Positions 8,877 through 15,063 of a DNA stretch of 15,063 nt are shown one piece after another. Both the position numbers and the translations under genes were made by a program. Each line of letters begins with the position of its first letter. Position 1 is the first letter of the stretch. The notes beneath the pieces are model-generated. The model was not told the origin of the DNA. It did no database searches and was given only the letters and a program-made list of their open reading frames with translations. The DNA is taken from the NCBI GenBank assembly GCA_002380675.1, contig DFWB01000019.1, positions 1 through 15,063 on the forward strand. The letters are read 5' to 3'. This stretch comes from Akkermansiaceae bacterium UBA4145 (GTDB taxonomy: Bacteria; Verrucomicrobiota; Verrucomicrobiia; Verrucomicrobiales; Akkermansiaceae).

Positions 8877-8993
8877 TTAGTTTTCTGGCCTCGGGACTTC
8901 AAGAGAGACACGTTCGAGTAGAGTTACGTCAGTAACTTCAATGAGCATCTGCGAAGATCGCACGACTGCTCCAAGATACAAATTACCAAACAT
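8877..8993 (-). CDS. Possible 38-residue minus-strand small ORF in the sulfatase-esterase spacer
   Basis: The minus strand reads ATG at 8993 to TAA at 8877, giving a 38-residue product beginning MFGNLYLGAVV and ending VSLEVPRPEN. AGAGGG lies four bases ahead of the ATG, and the stop is followed after 32 bases by the strong hairpin with a T-rich tail in this direction, so it has the outline of a short transcription unit. Against it: no homology that I recognise, weak third-position bias, and no visible promoter, which would have to lie inside the esterase gene. It could be a real small gene, a remnant of a longer one, or chance. Confidence 0.25.
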   Translation of the reverse strand: MFGNLYLGAVVRSSQMLIEVTDVTLLERVSLEVPRPEN

Positions 8994-9005
8994 GAACCCT
9001 CTTGC

Positions 9006-10118
9006 ATGAGTATGAGCTACCGCTTTCCTTTCCTTCGCGCTTTTTCAGTCGTTGCTTCACTGGGAATTATGACCTTTCCCTGTGACGTCAGGGGAGAGGC
9101 ATCCCTGCCGGACCCCGATGGTAAGTCCGCTGACGTGTCGAAGCCTGTTCAAGTCTTCATCATCATGGGGCAGTCAAATACATTGGAATTTGGGAAAGTG
9201 AAGGGAGATAAGGAAGGTTCGCTTGAGCATGCCGTTAAGAAGGAGAATCTCTATCCGTTCATGGTGGATGACGCCGGCAATTGGACGACCCGTAAGGATG
9301 TTCGCAACCTACACGTTATGGGAAGCGGTGGTCCCGGGAAGACAAGTGTCAGGCGTAATGACTGGCTCACCGTCTCTGGTGGAAAGATTGGTATCGAAAC
9401 CGGTATCGGGCACCACCTCGGCAATGCTCTTGATGCTCCGGTTCTGATCCTCAAGAGCTCGATCGGCAACCGCAGTCTGGGTTGGGACTTGCTCCCTCCT
9501 GGTAGCCCGAGACACGAAGTCGAGACCACCGACAGGAAAACTGGAAAAAAGATCACGATGGTGACGCCCGCTCACAAAGATGAGGTTCGTCATCCGAGCT
9601 GGATCAAGGGGGAAATACCTGCACCCCCTAAGCATGCTTGGCATGCGGGACTCCAGTATCTTGGAGATGTCGCCCGGGCAAAAGAGGTTTTGGCCAAAGT
9701 GCCCGAATACTATCCCGGCGCACCAGTGCTTTCGGGACTGCCGGGATACGAAGTTGCCGGATTTCTATGGTGGCAAGGGGATAAGGATCGTTACAACGCG
9801 GCGCATGCGGCGATGTATGGGAAAAACCTTGCCCAGCTTTTCAAGGCTCTCCGCAAAGAATTCGGAGCGCCTAATGCCAAGATGGTCGTCGCCACCCTCG
9901 GCCAGACCGACAAGGAGAGCGCTCAGGGAAATGAGAAGCTGATTCTCGATGGGATGTTTGCCTTCGGGGATGACCATAAGGGAGAAGCCGCTATCGTTTA
10001 CACTCACCCACTCTCCATGGGCGGAGCCTCCAACGGGCATTACGGGGGAAACGCCAAGACCTATATGAATGTCGGCTTGGCCATGGGTAAGGCCATGGTC
10101 GATCTTTTGAAGGACTAG
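9006..10118 (+). CDS. Secreted SASA-family carbohydrate esterase (sialate O-acetylesterase-like)
   Basis: Likely removes O-acetyl groups from a polysaccharide or sugar in the periplasm or outside the cell. The family is named for sialic acid, but in environmental bacteria members act on many glycans, so sialate should not be assumed. The protein is 370 residues with a signal peptide (residues 1-30, core AFSVVASLGIMTF). VFIIMGQSN places the nucleophile at S57 in the GQSN motif; GFLWWQGDKD (255-261) is the second family block, with Asp259 where many relatives have Glu; HPLSMGGASNGHYGGN near the C-terminus carries the candidate catalytic His345. Start: ATG at 9006, with another in-frame Met two codons later; no Shine-Dalgarno is evident. 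It is separated from the sulfatase by 223 bp with hairpins, so it may have its own promoter. A fragment of a related esterase lies 350 bp downstream. Confidence 0.9.
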   Translation: MSMSYRFPFLRAFSVVASLGIMTFPCDVRGEASLPDPDGKSADVSKPVQVFIIMGQSNTLEFGKVKGDKEGSLEHAVKKENLYPFMVDDAGNWTTRKDVRNLHVMGSGGPGKTSVRRNDWLTVSGGKIGIETGIGHHLGNALDAPVLILKSSIGNRSLGWDLLPPGSPRHEVETTDRKTGKKITMVTPAHKDEVRHPSWIKGEIPAPPKHAWHAGLQYLGDVARAKEVLAKVPEYYPGAPVLSGLPGYEVAGFLWWQGDKDRYNAAHAAMYGKNLAQLFKALRKEFGAPNAKMVVATLGQTDKESAQGNEKLILDGMFAFGDDHKGEAAIVYTHPLSMGGASNGHYGGNAKTYMNVGLAMGKAMVDLLKD

Positions 10119-10169
10119 TAGGTAATGACTTCGACGCCCAAGTAGCGGTGCTAATGCAGTCTCAGGGAG

Positions 10170-10385
10170 ATGAAGAGGAATGATGATGTGGCGCTTCTGG
10201 CCTCGGCAGTGGTGTTGCTGGCTGGCGCAGTTTCTCTCGGTTTGGGAGGTGTCACCCAGTCGCTTTCCAAACATCGAGGCCTTGGCATCGAAGACCCAAT
10301 AAACACGGTTGGTTTTATCCTTCTCGCGGTAGGGGGTTGGACCTTTTTGGCAACGTTCCTCAAACGCAATCGCAAGGATGATTGA
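10170..10385 (+). CDS. Putative small two-helix membrane protein, 71 residues
   Basis: Unrecognised, but the composition is that of a membrane hairpin: basic start (MKRNDD), hydrophobic helix about residues 8-29 (ALLASAVVLLAGAVSLGLGG), polar loop with SLSKHRGLGIEDP, a second helix about 45-63 (VGFILLAVGGWTFLATF), then a basic tail KRNRKDD. Positive charge at both ends predicts both termini in the cytoplasm. The start is uncertain: the ATG at 10170 abuts AGGGAG with no spacing, whereas the GTG at 10188 lies eight bases after AGAGGA (10174-10179) and would begin just before the first helix. It sits 51 bp after the esterase gene in the same direction. It could still be a chance open frame, since the minus strand is also open here. 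Confidence 0.5.
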   Translation: MKRNDDVALLASAVVLLAGAVSLGLGGVTQSLSKHRGLGIEDPINTVGFILLAVGGWTFLATFLKRNRKDD

Positions 10386-10467
10386 ATCTACTAGTGGCAA
10401 GAGTCTGTTATCCCGTGCCATTATCGTTTCTCGGGCCTGTTCAGATAGGATTTCCAATTAAGCCAGA

Positions 10468-10605
10468 ATGTCACTCGACATGATAAGAAATGTCGCCACC
10501 GTACATACCCACCCCCTCAGTCAGGGAGGAGCCTCAAACAGTCACTATGATGGCAACTCGCAGACTTACATGGATATCGGCGAGGCCATGGCGGGTCTTT
10601 TGAAA
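10468..10605 (+). pseudogene. C-terminal remnant of a second SASA-type esterase
   Basis: Translation from about 10486 gives NVATVHTHPLSQGGASNSHY and continues DGNSQTYMDIGEAMAGLLK. This matches the last 40 or so residues of the intact esterase at 9006-10118 (THPLSMGGASNGHYGGN, then TYMNVGLAMG), with 20 of 29 residues identical over the core, including the catalytic His. No GQSN or WWQG block exists upstream, and an in-frame TAA at 10459-10461 closes the frame, so only the 3' tip of a gene survives. The terminal helix is also shortened compared with the intact copy. The divergence argues for an older or independently acquired paralogue, not a fresh duplication. Exact ends of the remnant are uncertain; downstream codons to 10689 show no family resemblance. 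Confidence 0.8.
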
Positions 10606-10949
10606 CATGAGCGAGAGGTGGTCTGCTTGTATTCGACTGTCCCGGAAGAAATTGAGCTACGGGGTTGCGTTAGGGCTTTCGCAGGGTGATTTCATGGTAT
10701 TGCTCCATGGGGTCAGGGTGAGTGAACGGAACAGGTTCAAAGATGAACGGTTCAGAAGGGAACGGGAAATGCACATCGAGGAGAGGCCGTATGATCCGGA
10801 GAAGTGATGTGAATATTGTCGCAGAACCATACTATTGAATCTTTCTGATTCGACGCCACATGCGTTAGCGACGAGGGAAAGGTTTGAGGTGTGACGATGT
10901 TTGTGATGTATCTGCACGATTGCCAATCTAAGAGCATAACCCTAATTCG
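10606..10949 (+). other. 344-bp stretch without a convincing gene
   Basis: The stretch between the esterase remnant and the SGNH gene contains only short open frames on either strand with no recognisable domain, signal peptide or ribosome site. It presumably holds the promoter of the SGNH-dehydrogenase operon in its last 150 bases, but I see no clear -35/-10 pair. It may be decayed coding sequence continuing from the esterase remnant. Confidence 0.5.
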
Positions 10950-11957
10950 ATGAAGGCTTCCTTTTATTTAATATTTTCCGTAGTGCTATCGGTCTCTGCC
11001 CCATTGCTGCCTGCAGCCCCTTTCGCCTTCCGTAGCGATGATCGGGTTGCTCTTGTAGGTAATACTGTGGTGGAACGTGCGCAGCGTTTCGGACATGTCG
11101 AGACCCTGCTCAATCTGGCAGCTGGGGCTGAGGTGAAGGGCCTCATCTTTCGCAACATTGGCTGGAGCGGAGACTCGGTGTTTGGAGATGCGCGTTCTTA
11201 TTTCGGTACGCCCAAGGAAGGGCGGGATCGTTTGCAGCGGGTAGTGAAGGAGGTCAGGCCAACCGTCCTCATGGTATGCTACGGCACTAATGCGGCGATG
11301 ACGGTCCAGAAAGGCTGGACGGATGACCCGGCCGGTGCAGATCGCTCGAAGGCAGGTGATAAGGAAAGCCTCAGCTTATTTGTAGAAACCTACGGGAAGC
11401 TGTTGGATCTGATCGTAGCAGGGGCGGGAGCAGAGCTGCGAGAAGTAGTCCTGATCTCGCCCCCTCCGCTGGAAAATCTGGGCCATCCGCTACCCGATCA
11501 GAGTGTCAACAATGCCCGTCTGGCGGTCTACCGCGATGCGATCCGGGATCTTGCGGTTGCTCGTGGGCACCGTTTCCTGGACCTGTTCCAAAGGATGGGG
11601 GGTAACAAGCTGAAAGCTGGGGAGCAGAGTCGAGGTCCGCTTACGATCAACGGGCTGCACTACGGGGAAGCTGGCTACGTTTTGATTGGGGAGTCATTGG
11701 TGGGCGGGCTGGGTCTTACGCTGCCAGGAAATCTCTCTGCCAACGATTCTTCAGTGGTAGCCCTGCGTAAGAGTATTATGGAAAAGAATCGGCTGTTCTT
11801 CCATCGATGGCGACCATCCAACGAGACTTATCTATTCCTTTTCCGAAAGCATGAGCAGGGCAACAACGCGAAGGAAATTCCCATGTTTGATCCGCTGATC
11901 GAGAAGGAGGAGCAGAGGGTGGAGAGTTTGCGAGCCGTAGTATTCAGCAAACTGTAA
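10950..11957 (+). CDS. Exported SGNH/GDSL-hydrolase-fold protein with noncanonical catalytic blocks
   Basis: Member of the SGNH-fold family found beside or fused to PVC-type dehydrogenases; probably acts, or acted, on esters outside the cytoplasm. It has 335 residues with a signal peptide (about 1-22, core YLIFSVVLSVSAPLLPA). Block I reads ALVGNTVVER: G37-N38-T39 stands where the classic motif is GDS, so the usual Ser is replaced by Thr. Block II is present as FRNIGWSGDS (N69, G71), block III as CYGTNAA (G112, N114), and block V as TINGLHYGEAGY (N234, H237), with Asn where the catalytic Asp normally sits three residues before His. The C-terminal section FFHRWRPSNETYLF and FRKHEQGNNAKEIPMFDPL is a strongly conserved tail in this subfamily as I recall it. 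The 17-bp gap to the next gene indicates one operon. No Shine-Dalgarno is obvious at its ATG. Confidence 0.88.
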   Translation: MKASFYLIFSVVLSVSAPLLPAAPFAFRSDDRVALVGNTVVERAQRFGHVETLLNLAAGAEVKGLIFRNIGWSGDSVFGDARSYFGTPKEGRDRLQRVVKEVRPTVLMVCYGTNAAMTVQKGWTDDPAGADRSKAGDKESLSLFVETYGKLLDLIVAGAGAELREVVLISPPPLENLGHPLPDQSVNNARLAVYRDAIRDLAVARGHRFLDLFQRMGGNKLKAGEQSRGPLTINGLHYGEAGYVLIGESLVGGLGLTLPGNLSANDSSVVALRKSIMEKNRLFFHRWRPSNETYLFLFRKHEQGNNAKEIPMFDPLIEKEEQRVESLRAVVFSKL

Positions 11958-11961
11958 GCAT

Positions 11962-11967
11962 AAGGAG
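11962..11967 (+). promoter_or_regulatory. Ribosome binding site for the PVC-type dehydrogenase gene
   Basis: AAGGAG ends seven bases before the ATG at 11975. It is the only textbook Shine-Dalgarno in the window and fixes this start, which also coincides with a signal peptide. Confidence 0.85.
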
Positions 11968-11974
11968 ATTAACA

Positions 11975-14900
11975 ATGAAGAGAATCATTCTATTTGGATT
12001 GTTGCTGCTGGCGGGAGCACTGATCGCGTCCGCTCAGCGTGGGTTGAAGGAGATCCCGAACCCGGATGTGAGGGTGCAGGAAGCGGGATTCAAGCTGCCG
12101 GCAGGAGCGAAGATTAATCTTTTTGCTGCGGATCCTCAGATTACCAAGCCGATTCACATGAATTGGGACGGCCAAGGCCGGCTCTGGGTGGTTGGTAGCC
12201 CGCTTTATCCCCATATCAAACCGGGAGAGGAGGAGACGGATCGGCTTTACGTTCTCGAAGATACCAACGGTGACGGTATCGCGAACAGGGTGGGCGAGTT
12301 TGCGGCTGACCTGCACATTCCGACCGCGGTTCTGCCCGGTGATGGAGGGGTCTATGTGGCAAATTCCACTGAGGTGATTTTTTTGCGGGATAACGACGGT
12401 GACGGCAGAAGCGACGAGAGAAGAATCGTGCTCTCAGGTTTTGGGACCGAGGATACTCACCACCTGCTTCATACGTTCCGCTGGGGTCCGGCCGGACATC
12501 TCTGGATGAACCAGTCGATCTACATTCACAGCCACGTGGAGACCCCTTACGGTGTGCGGAGACTCCTGGGAGGGGGGATGTGGCACTTCCGCCCCGAGAC
12601 CGGGCGGCTCGAGGTTTTCATGAAGGGCCTGGTGAATTCGTGGGGCCATGTCCTCGACGAATGGGGGCAGAGCTTTATGACCGATGGAGCGGGAGGTGAT
12701 GGGATCAACTACGTTTTTCCACGATTCGTAGGGGTGACGTCGCCTGGAGCATCGCGGGTCCTGCGCGGACTTAATCCGGGGCAGCCGAAGCACTGCGGGT
12801 TGGAGGTTGTGACGGGTCGGCACGTGCCGGAAGAGTGGGTAGGAACTCTGCTTGCGCCCGATTTCCGAGGTCACCGAATCAATCGTTTTCGTCTCACCCA
12901 CAAGGGCGGCGCCTATATTTCCACCAAGATCGAGGATCTGGTCTCCTCTACCCACCGGGCCTTCCGTCCCATTGACGTCAAGATGGGGCCGGACGGAGCG
13001 ATCTATATTGCGGATTGGTACAATCCGATTATTCAGCATGGGGAGGTAGATTTCAGGGATGCGCGTCGTGATCACACCCACGGGCGCATCTGGCGTATCA
13101 GCTTTCCTAAACGCCCTCTGGTACAAAAGCCGAAGATTGTGGGGGCTCCGTCGGCAGGACTGGTGTCCCTCCTGGATTCTCCGGAAGAGTTAACTCGGAC
13201 TCGTGTGGCAGTCGAACTGCGGCAGCGAGACGCTCAAGAGATCATGCCGGCGCTTGAGAAATGGTATGGTTCGCTCACGGAGGATCAGGCCCTGCAAAAG
13301 CTCCGTGCTATCTGGGGATCACAGGCAGTGGGCGCGTTCAAACGTAGCTGGGCGGAGGATCTGGTATCTGCATCGAACCCCAAGGCACGGGCTGGAGCGC
13401 TGCGAGCCCTTTACTACACGGCGGGCGAAGAAAAGACGTCCCGGGCGTTGTTGGAGAAGGCGGTAGAAGACCCGAATCCGCAGGTGCGCTTGTGGGCAGT
13501 GAGCGTTCTGGCTCAGTTGCCATGGCCAGATACGGTAGCATTGGCGTTGCGAGCACTAAAGAAGGACGGGGTGGATAAATATCTCGATTTTGCGGTGTGG
13601 TCGATCTGTCGTGAACACGCCTCGCGCTGGCTTCCCGTAGCCCGGGAACGAAATCCCTTTCAACATACGTGGCAGCTCTTTTTTGCAGGGCGGGCCCTCA
13701 AGCAGCCGGTTGGAATCTCGCATGTTCTCAAGTCGCTGGCAGAGGGAGAGTTCGAGACCGAGGCCCAACTCGAAGAAGTGATCAGCTGGATTGCCAATGT
13801 GGGTGAGGGAAACCATCTGGAAGTTCTTTTCTCTGTAGCGCTTGCAGACGGCGCATCAAAATCCCTCCAGATAAGAGCCCTGCGAGGCCTACGGGATGCT
13901 GTCCGTTTGCGTAAGCAGCGGCCTACCGGCCGTCTGGGCAGGCTGAACCGGTTTCTCGAGAGAGGGAATGGGGCGATTTTTGCGGAGGCTGCCGCGTTGG
14001 CCGGAATGTGGAAGTTGGAGGAGGCCCGGGAGCCTCTTGAGAAGGCCTTCCTCGGGCCAGAAGCTGTCTCTTCTAACGCCGCTTTGGAGGGCTTGCGGGC
14101 ACTTGGAGGAGAGAAGACAAAGCAGTTTTTTTCAACTACGGCGCGGAATGTCGAAATGGAGTTTGGTAAGCGCCTCCGTGCGGTGGTGGGGCAGACTCGT
14201 CTCGACCCCGGGAGTGGAGCGGAGTTGGCCGTATCTCTCCTCCAGGGAGCGAGCAGAGCGGAGGACGTGCGGATGATCGTGGATGCCTTTCTGGTGAATA
14301 AGAATGGGCCGTCTGCTCTGGCCGAGGTGCTGGAGCGCCCTGGGTCCGCCATTAAGCCCTCGATGGCTCTTGTGGGATTGAATCATGCGGGCAGTTCGGC
14401 CAACAAGTCAGAGGCCCTGATCGAGGCCTTTCGAAAGGCGGGCAGTCTGAGGCCTATGAAGCTCAAACTGAGTAATGTCGAGATGGAGGCTATGATGTTG
14501 CGGGTGGCAGCGGAGGGGAGCGCGGTCCGGGGAGAACAGGCCTACCGCCGGGAAGGGATGCAGTGCATTGTGTGTCATGCCATTGGTGGAGCAGGCGGCA
14601 TTATAGGGCCGGATCTGGTGAGCATAGGGGCGAGTGCTCCGGTAGACTACCTCATTGAGTCGATGCTGGAGCCCAGCAAGAAGATCAAGGAGGGCTACCA
14701 CACCGCGGTGGTAACCACCCGGGCGGGCGATGTGGTAGCGGGTGCGATTGCCCGGCAGGACGATACGGAAATCGTGGTGCGGGATGCAAAGGGGATGGAG
14801 GTCAGGGTGCCCAGAAAGGAAGTGGCGAGCAGTAGTGTGAGCCCGGTTTCGCTGATGCCAATGGGCCTTACCGCGCAGCTGCGCGAGGACGAATTCGTGG

Positions 14901-15063
14901 ATTTAATCCGATTTCTTTCCGAGCTGGGGAAGGAAGGGCCTTACAAGACAACGGCGCAGCGCTTCGTGCGCTCCTGGGAGGTTCTCCAGCCTCACGGGCG
15001 TACGCGCGATGCTATTGGACACTACGGCAAGAAGATCTTTACGGAGAATGTTGAGAGTTACCA
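11975..15063 (+). CDS. PVC-type haem-binding membrane-bound/periplasmic dehydrogenase (partial, 3' end beyond right edge)
   Basis: Large multidomain cytochrome of the Pirellula/Verrucomicrobium dehydrogenase family, thought to oxidise sugars or alcohols in the periplasm and pass electrons to a c-type haem. There are 1,029 codons with no stop before the edge. Signal peptide: residues 1-20 (FGLLLLAGALIASA). Residues about 37-385 are the propeller-like dehydrogenase domain (FAADPQITKP, MNWDGQGRLWVVGSP, VKMGPDGAIYIADWYNP), with two DxNxDG-type acidic loops at D96-D100 and D139-D143 that look calcium-binding. Residues about 400-830 are alpha-helical HEAT-like repeats (for example PQVRLWAVSVLAQL). 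The cytochrome c domain follows: C864-IV-C867-H868 for haem attachment, GIIGPDL after it, and SLMPMG with M961 or M963 as candidate axial ligand. FVDLIRFLSELG ends the haem domain; a further C-terminal module is cut off. Operon partner of the SGNH gene. Substrate is unknown. Confidence 0.93.
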   Translation, partial: MKRIILFGLLLLAGALIASAQRGLKEIPNPDVRVQEAGFKLPAGAKINLFAADPQITKPIHMNWDGQGRLWVVGSPLYPHIKPGEEETDRLYVLEDTNGDGIANRVGEFAADLHIPTAVLPGDGGVYVANSTEVIFLRDNDGDGRSDERRIVLSGFGTEDTHHLLHTFRWGPAGHLWMNQSIYIHSHVETPYGVRRLLGGGMWHFRPETGRLEVFMKGLVNSWGHVLDEWGQSFMTDGAGGDGINYVFPRFVGVTSPGASRVLRGLNPGQPKHCGLEVVTGRHVPEEWVGTLLAPDFRGHRINRFRLTHKGGAYISTKIEDLVSSTHRAFRPIDVKMGPDGAIYIADWYNPIIQHGEVDFRDARRDHTHGRIWRISFPKRPLVQKPKIVGAPSAGLVSLLDSPEELTRTRVAVELRQRDAQEIMPALEKWYGSLTEDQALQKLRAIWGSQAVGAFKRSWAEDLVSASNPKARAGALRALYYTAGEEKTSRALLEKAVEDPNPQVRLWAVSVLAQLPWPDTVALALRALKKDGVDKYLDFAVWSICREHASRWLPVARERNPFQHTWQLFFAGRALKQPVGISHVLKSLAEGEFETEAQLEEVISWIANVGEGNHLEVLFSVALADGASKSLQIRALRGLRDAVRLRKQRPTGRLGRLNRFLERGNGAIFAEAAALAGMWKLEEAREPLEKAFLGPEAVSSNAALEGLRALGGEKTKQFFSTTARNVEMEFGKRLRAVVGQTRLDPGSGAELAVSLLQGASRAEDVRMIVDAFLVNKNGPSALAEVLERPGSAIKPSMALVGLNHAGSSANKSEALIEAFRKAGSLRPMKLKLSNVEMEAMMLRVAAEGSAVRGEQAYRREGMQCIVCHAIGGAGGIIGPDLVSIGASAPVDYLIESMLEPSKKIKEGYHTAVVTTRAGDVVAGAIARQDDTEIVVRDAKGMEVRVPRKEVASSSVSPVSLMPMGLTAQLREDEFVDLIRFLSELGKEGPYKTTAQRFVRSWEVLQPHGRTRDAIGHYGKKIFTENVESY

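Noticed and set aside
8922..8937. AGTTAC-GTCA-GTAACT inverted repeat upstream of the esterase, a possible operator
   Set aside because: The arms are only six bases, there is no second copy, and it falls inside the candidate minus-strand small ORF; expected by chance in a window of this size.
10115..10396. ACTAGT hexamers on both sides of the small membrane ORF, considered as boundaries of a mobile piece
   Set aside because: A six-base palindrome occurring twice is not significant, and there are no inverted terminal repeats or transposase.
9765..10457. Minus-strand 230-codon open frame
   Set aside because: It is antisense to the esterase C-terminus and the small membrane ORF, where family motifs fix the plus-strand frame.
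10607..10807. Plus-strand 66-codon frame after the esterase remnant
   Set aside because: It overlaps the end of another frame, has no family resemblance and no clear ribosome site; treated as noncoding or decayed sequence.
12434..14352. Two minus-strand frames of 230 codons each
   Set aside because: Both are antisense to the dehydrogenase gene, whose propeller, HEAT-like and haem motifs are continuous on the plus strand; the translations are Arg/Ser/Pro-rich as expected for shadows.
1..15063. Search for tRNA, rRNA, CRISPR, insertion sequence, integrase or phage genes
   Set aside because: No cloverleaf, repeat-spacer pattern, transposase or phage motif was seen on either strand by reading; this was not a computed search.

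Overview
The window looks like an accessory stretch of a PVC-superphylum bacterium, most likely Verrucomicrobiota (Planctomycetota is the alternative). The reasons are a multidomain secreted cytochrome dehydrogenase of the Pirellula/Verrucomicrobium type, a companion SGNH protein of the kind found beside it, a secreted sulfatase, a secreted SASA-type esterase, a giant CotH/lamin-tail/beta-helix surface protein, and mostly weak Shine-Dalgarno sequences. The taxonomic call is inference from gene content; there is no rRNA or marker gene here.

Layout. Positions 1-6452 (minus strand) are one uninterrupted reading frame of at least 2,150 codons that runs off the left edge. It encodes an exported mosaic protein: signal peptide, lamin-tail domain, Ig-like linker, CotH kinase-like domain, beta-sandwich modules, two successive right-handed beta-helix units, and a second lamin-tail domain at the edge. 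A 230-bp divergent spacer follows. On the plus strand come an unrecognised exported protein (6683-7363) and a formylglycine sulfatase (7385-8782), probably cotranscribed. The spacer 8783-9005 holds two hairpins and a possible 38-codon minus-strand ORF. Then come a SASA-family carbohydrate esterase (9006-10118) and a possible two-helix membrane miniprotein (10170-10385). A degraded piece of a second SASA esterase follows (about 10468-10605), then about 340 bp with no convincing gene. Last come a noncanonical SGNH hydrolase (10950-11957) and a PVC-type haem-binding dehydrogenase (11975 to beyond the right edge), an evident two-gene operon with a 17-bp gap.

How the genes may work together. Nearly every complete product carries an export signal. 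Sulfatase, O-acetylesterase, SGNH protein and cytochrome-linked dehydrogenase together suggest periplasmic or outer-surface processing of sulfated and acetylated polysaccharide, with oxidation of a sugar or alcohol feeding electrons to a c-type haem. The giant CotH/beta-helix protein could be a surface or extracellular partner, but nothing in the sequence ties it to the plus-strand genes.

I see no RNA gene, CRISPR array, insertion sequence, integrase or phage gene. No clearly new system is evident. The points most worth a second look are the architecture of the giant protein, the esterase remnant, the substituted catalytic positions of the SGNH protein, and the 8783-9005 spacer.
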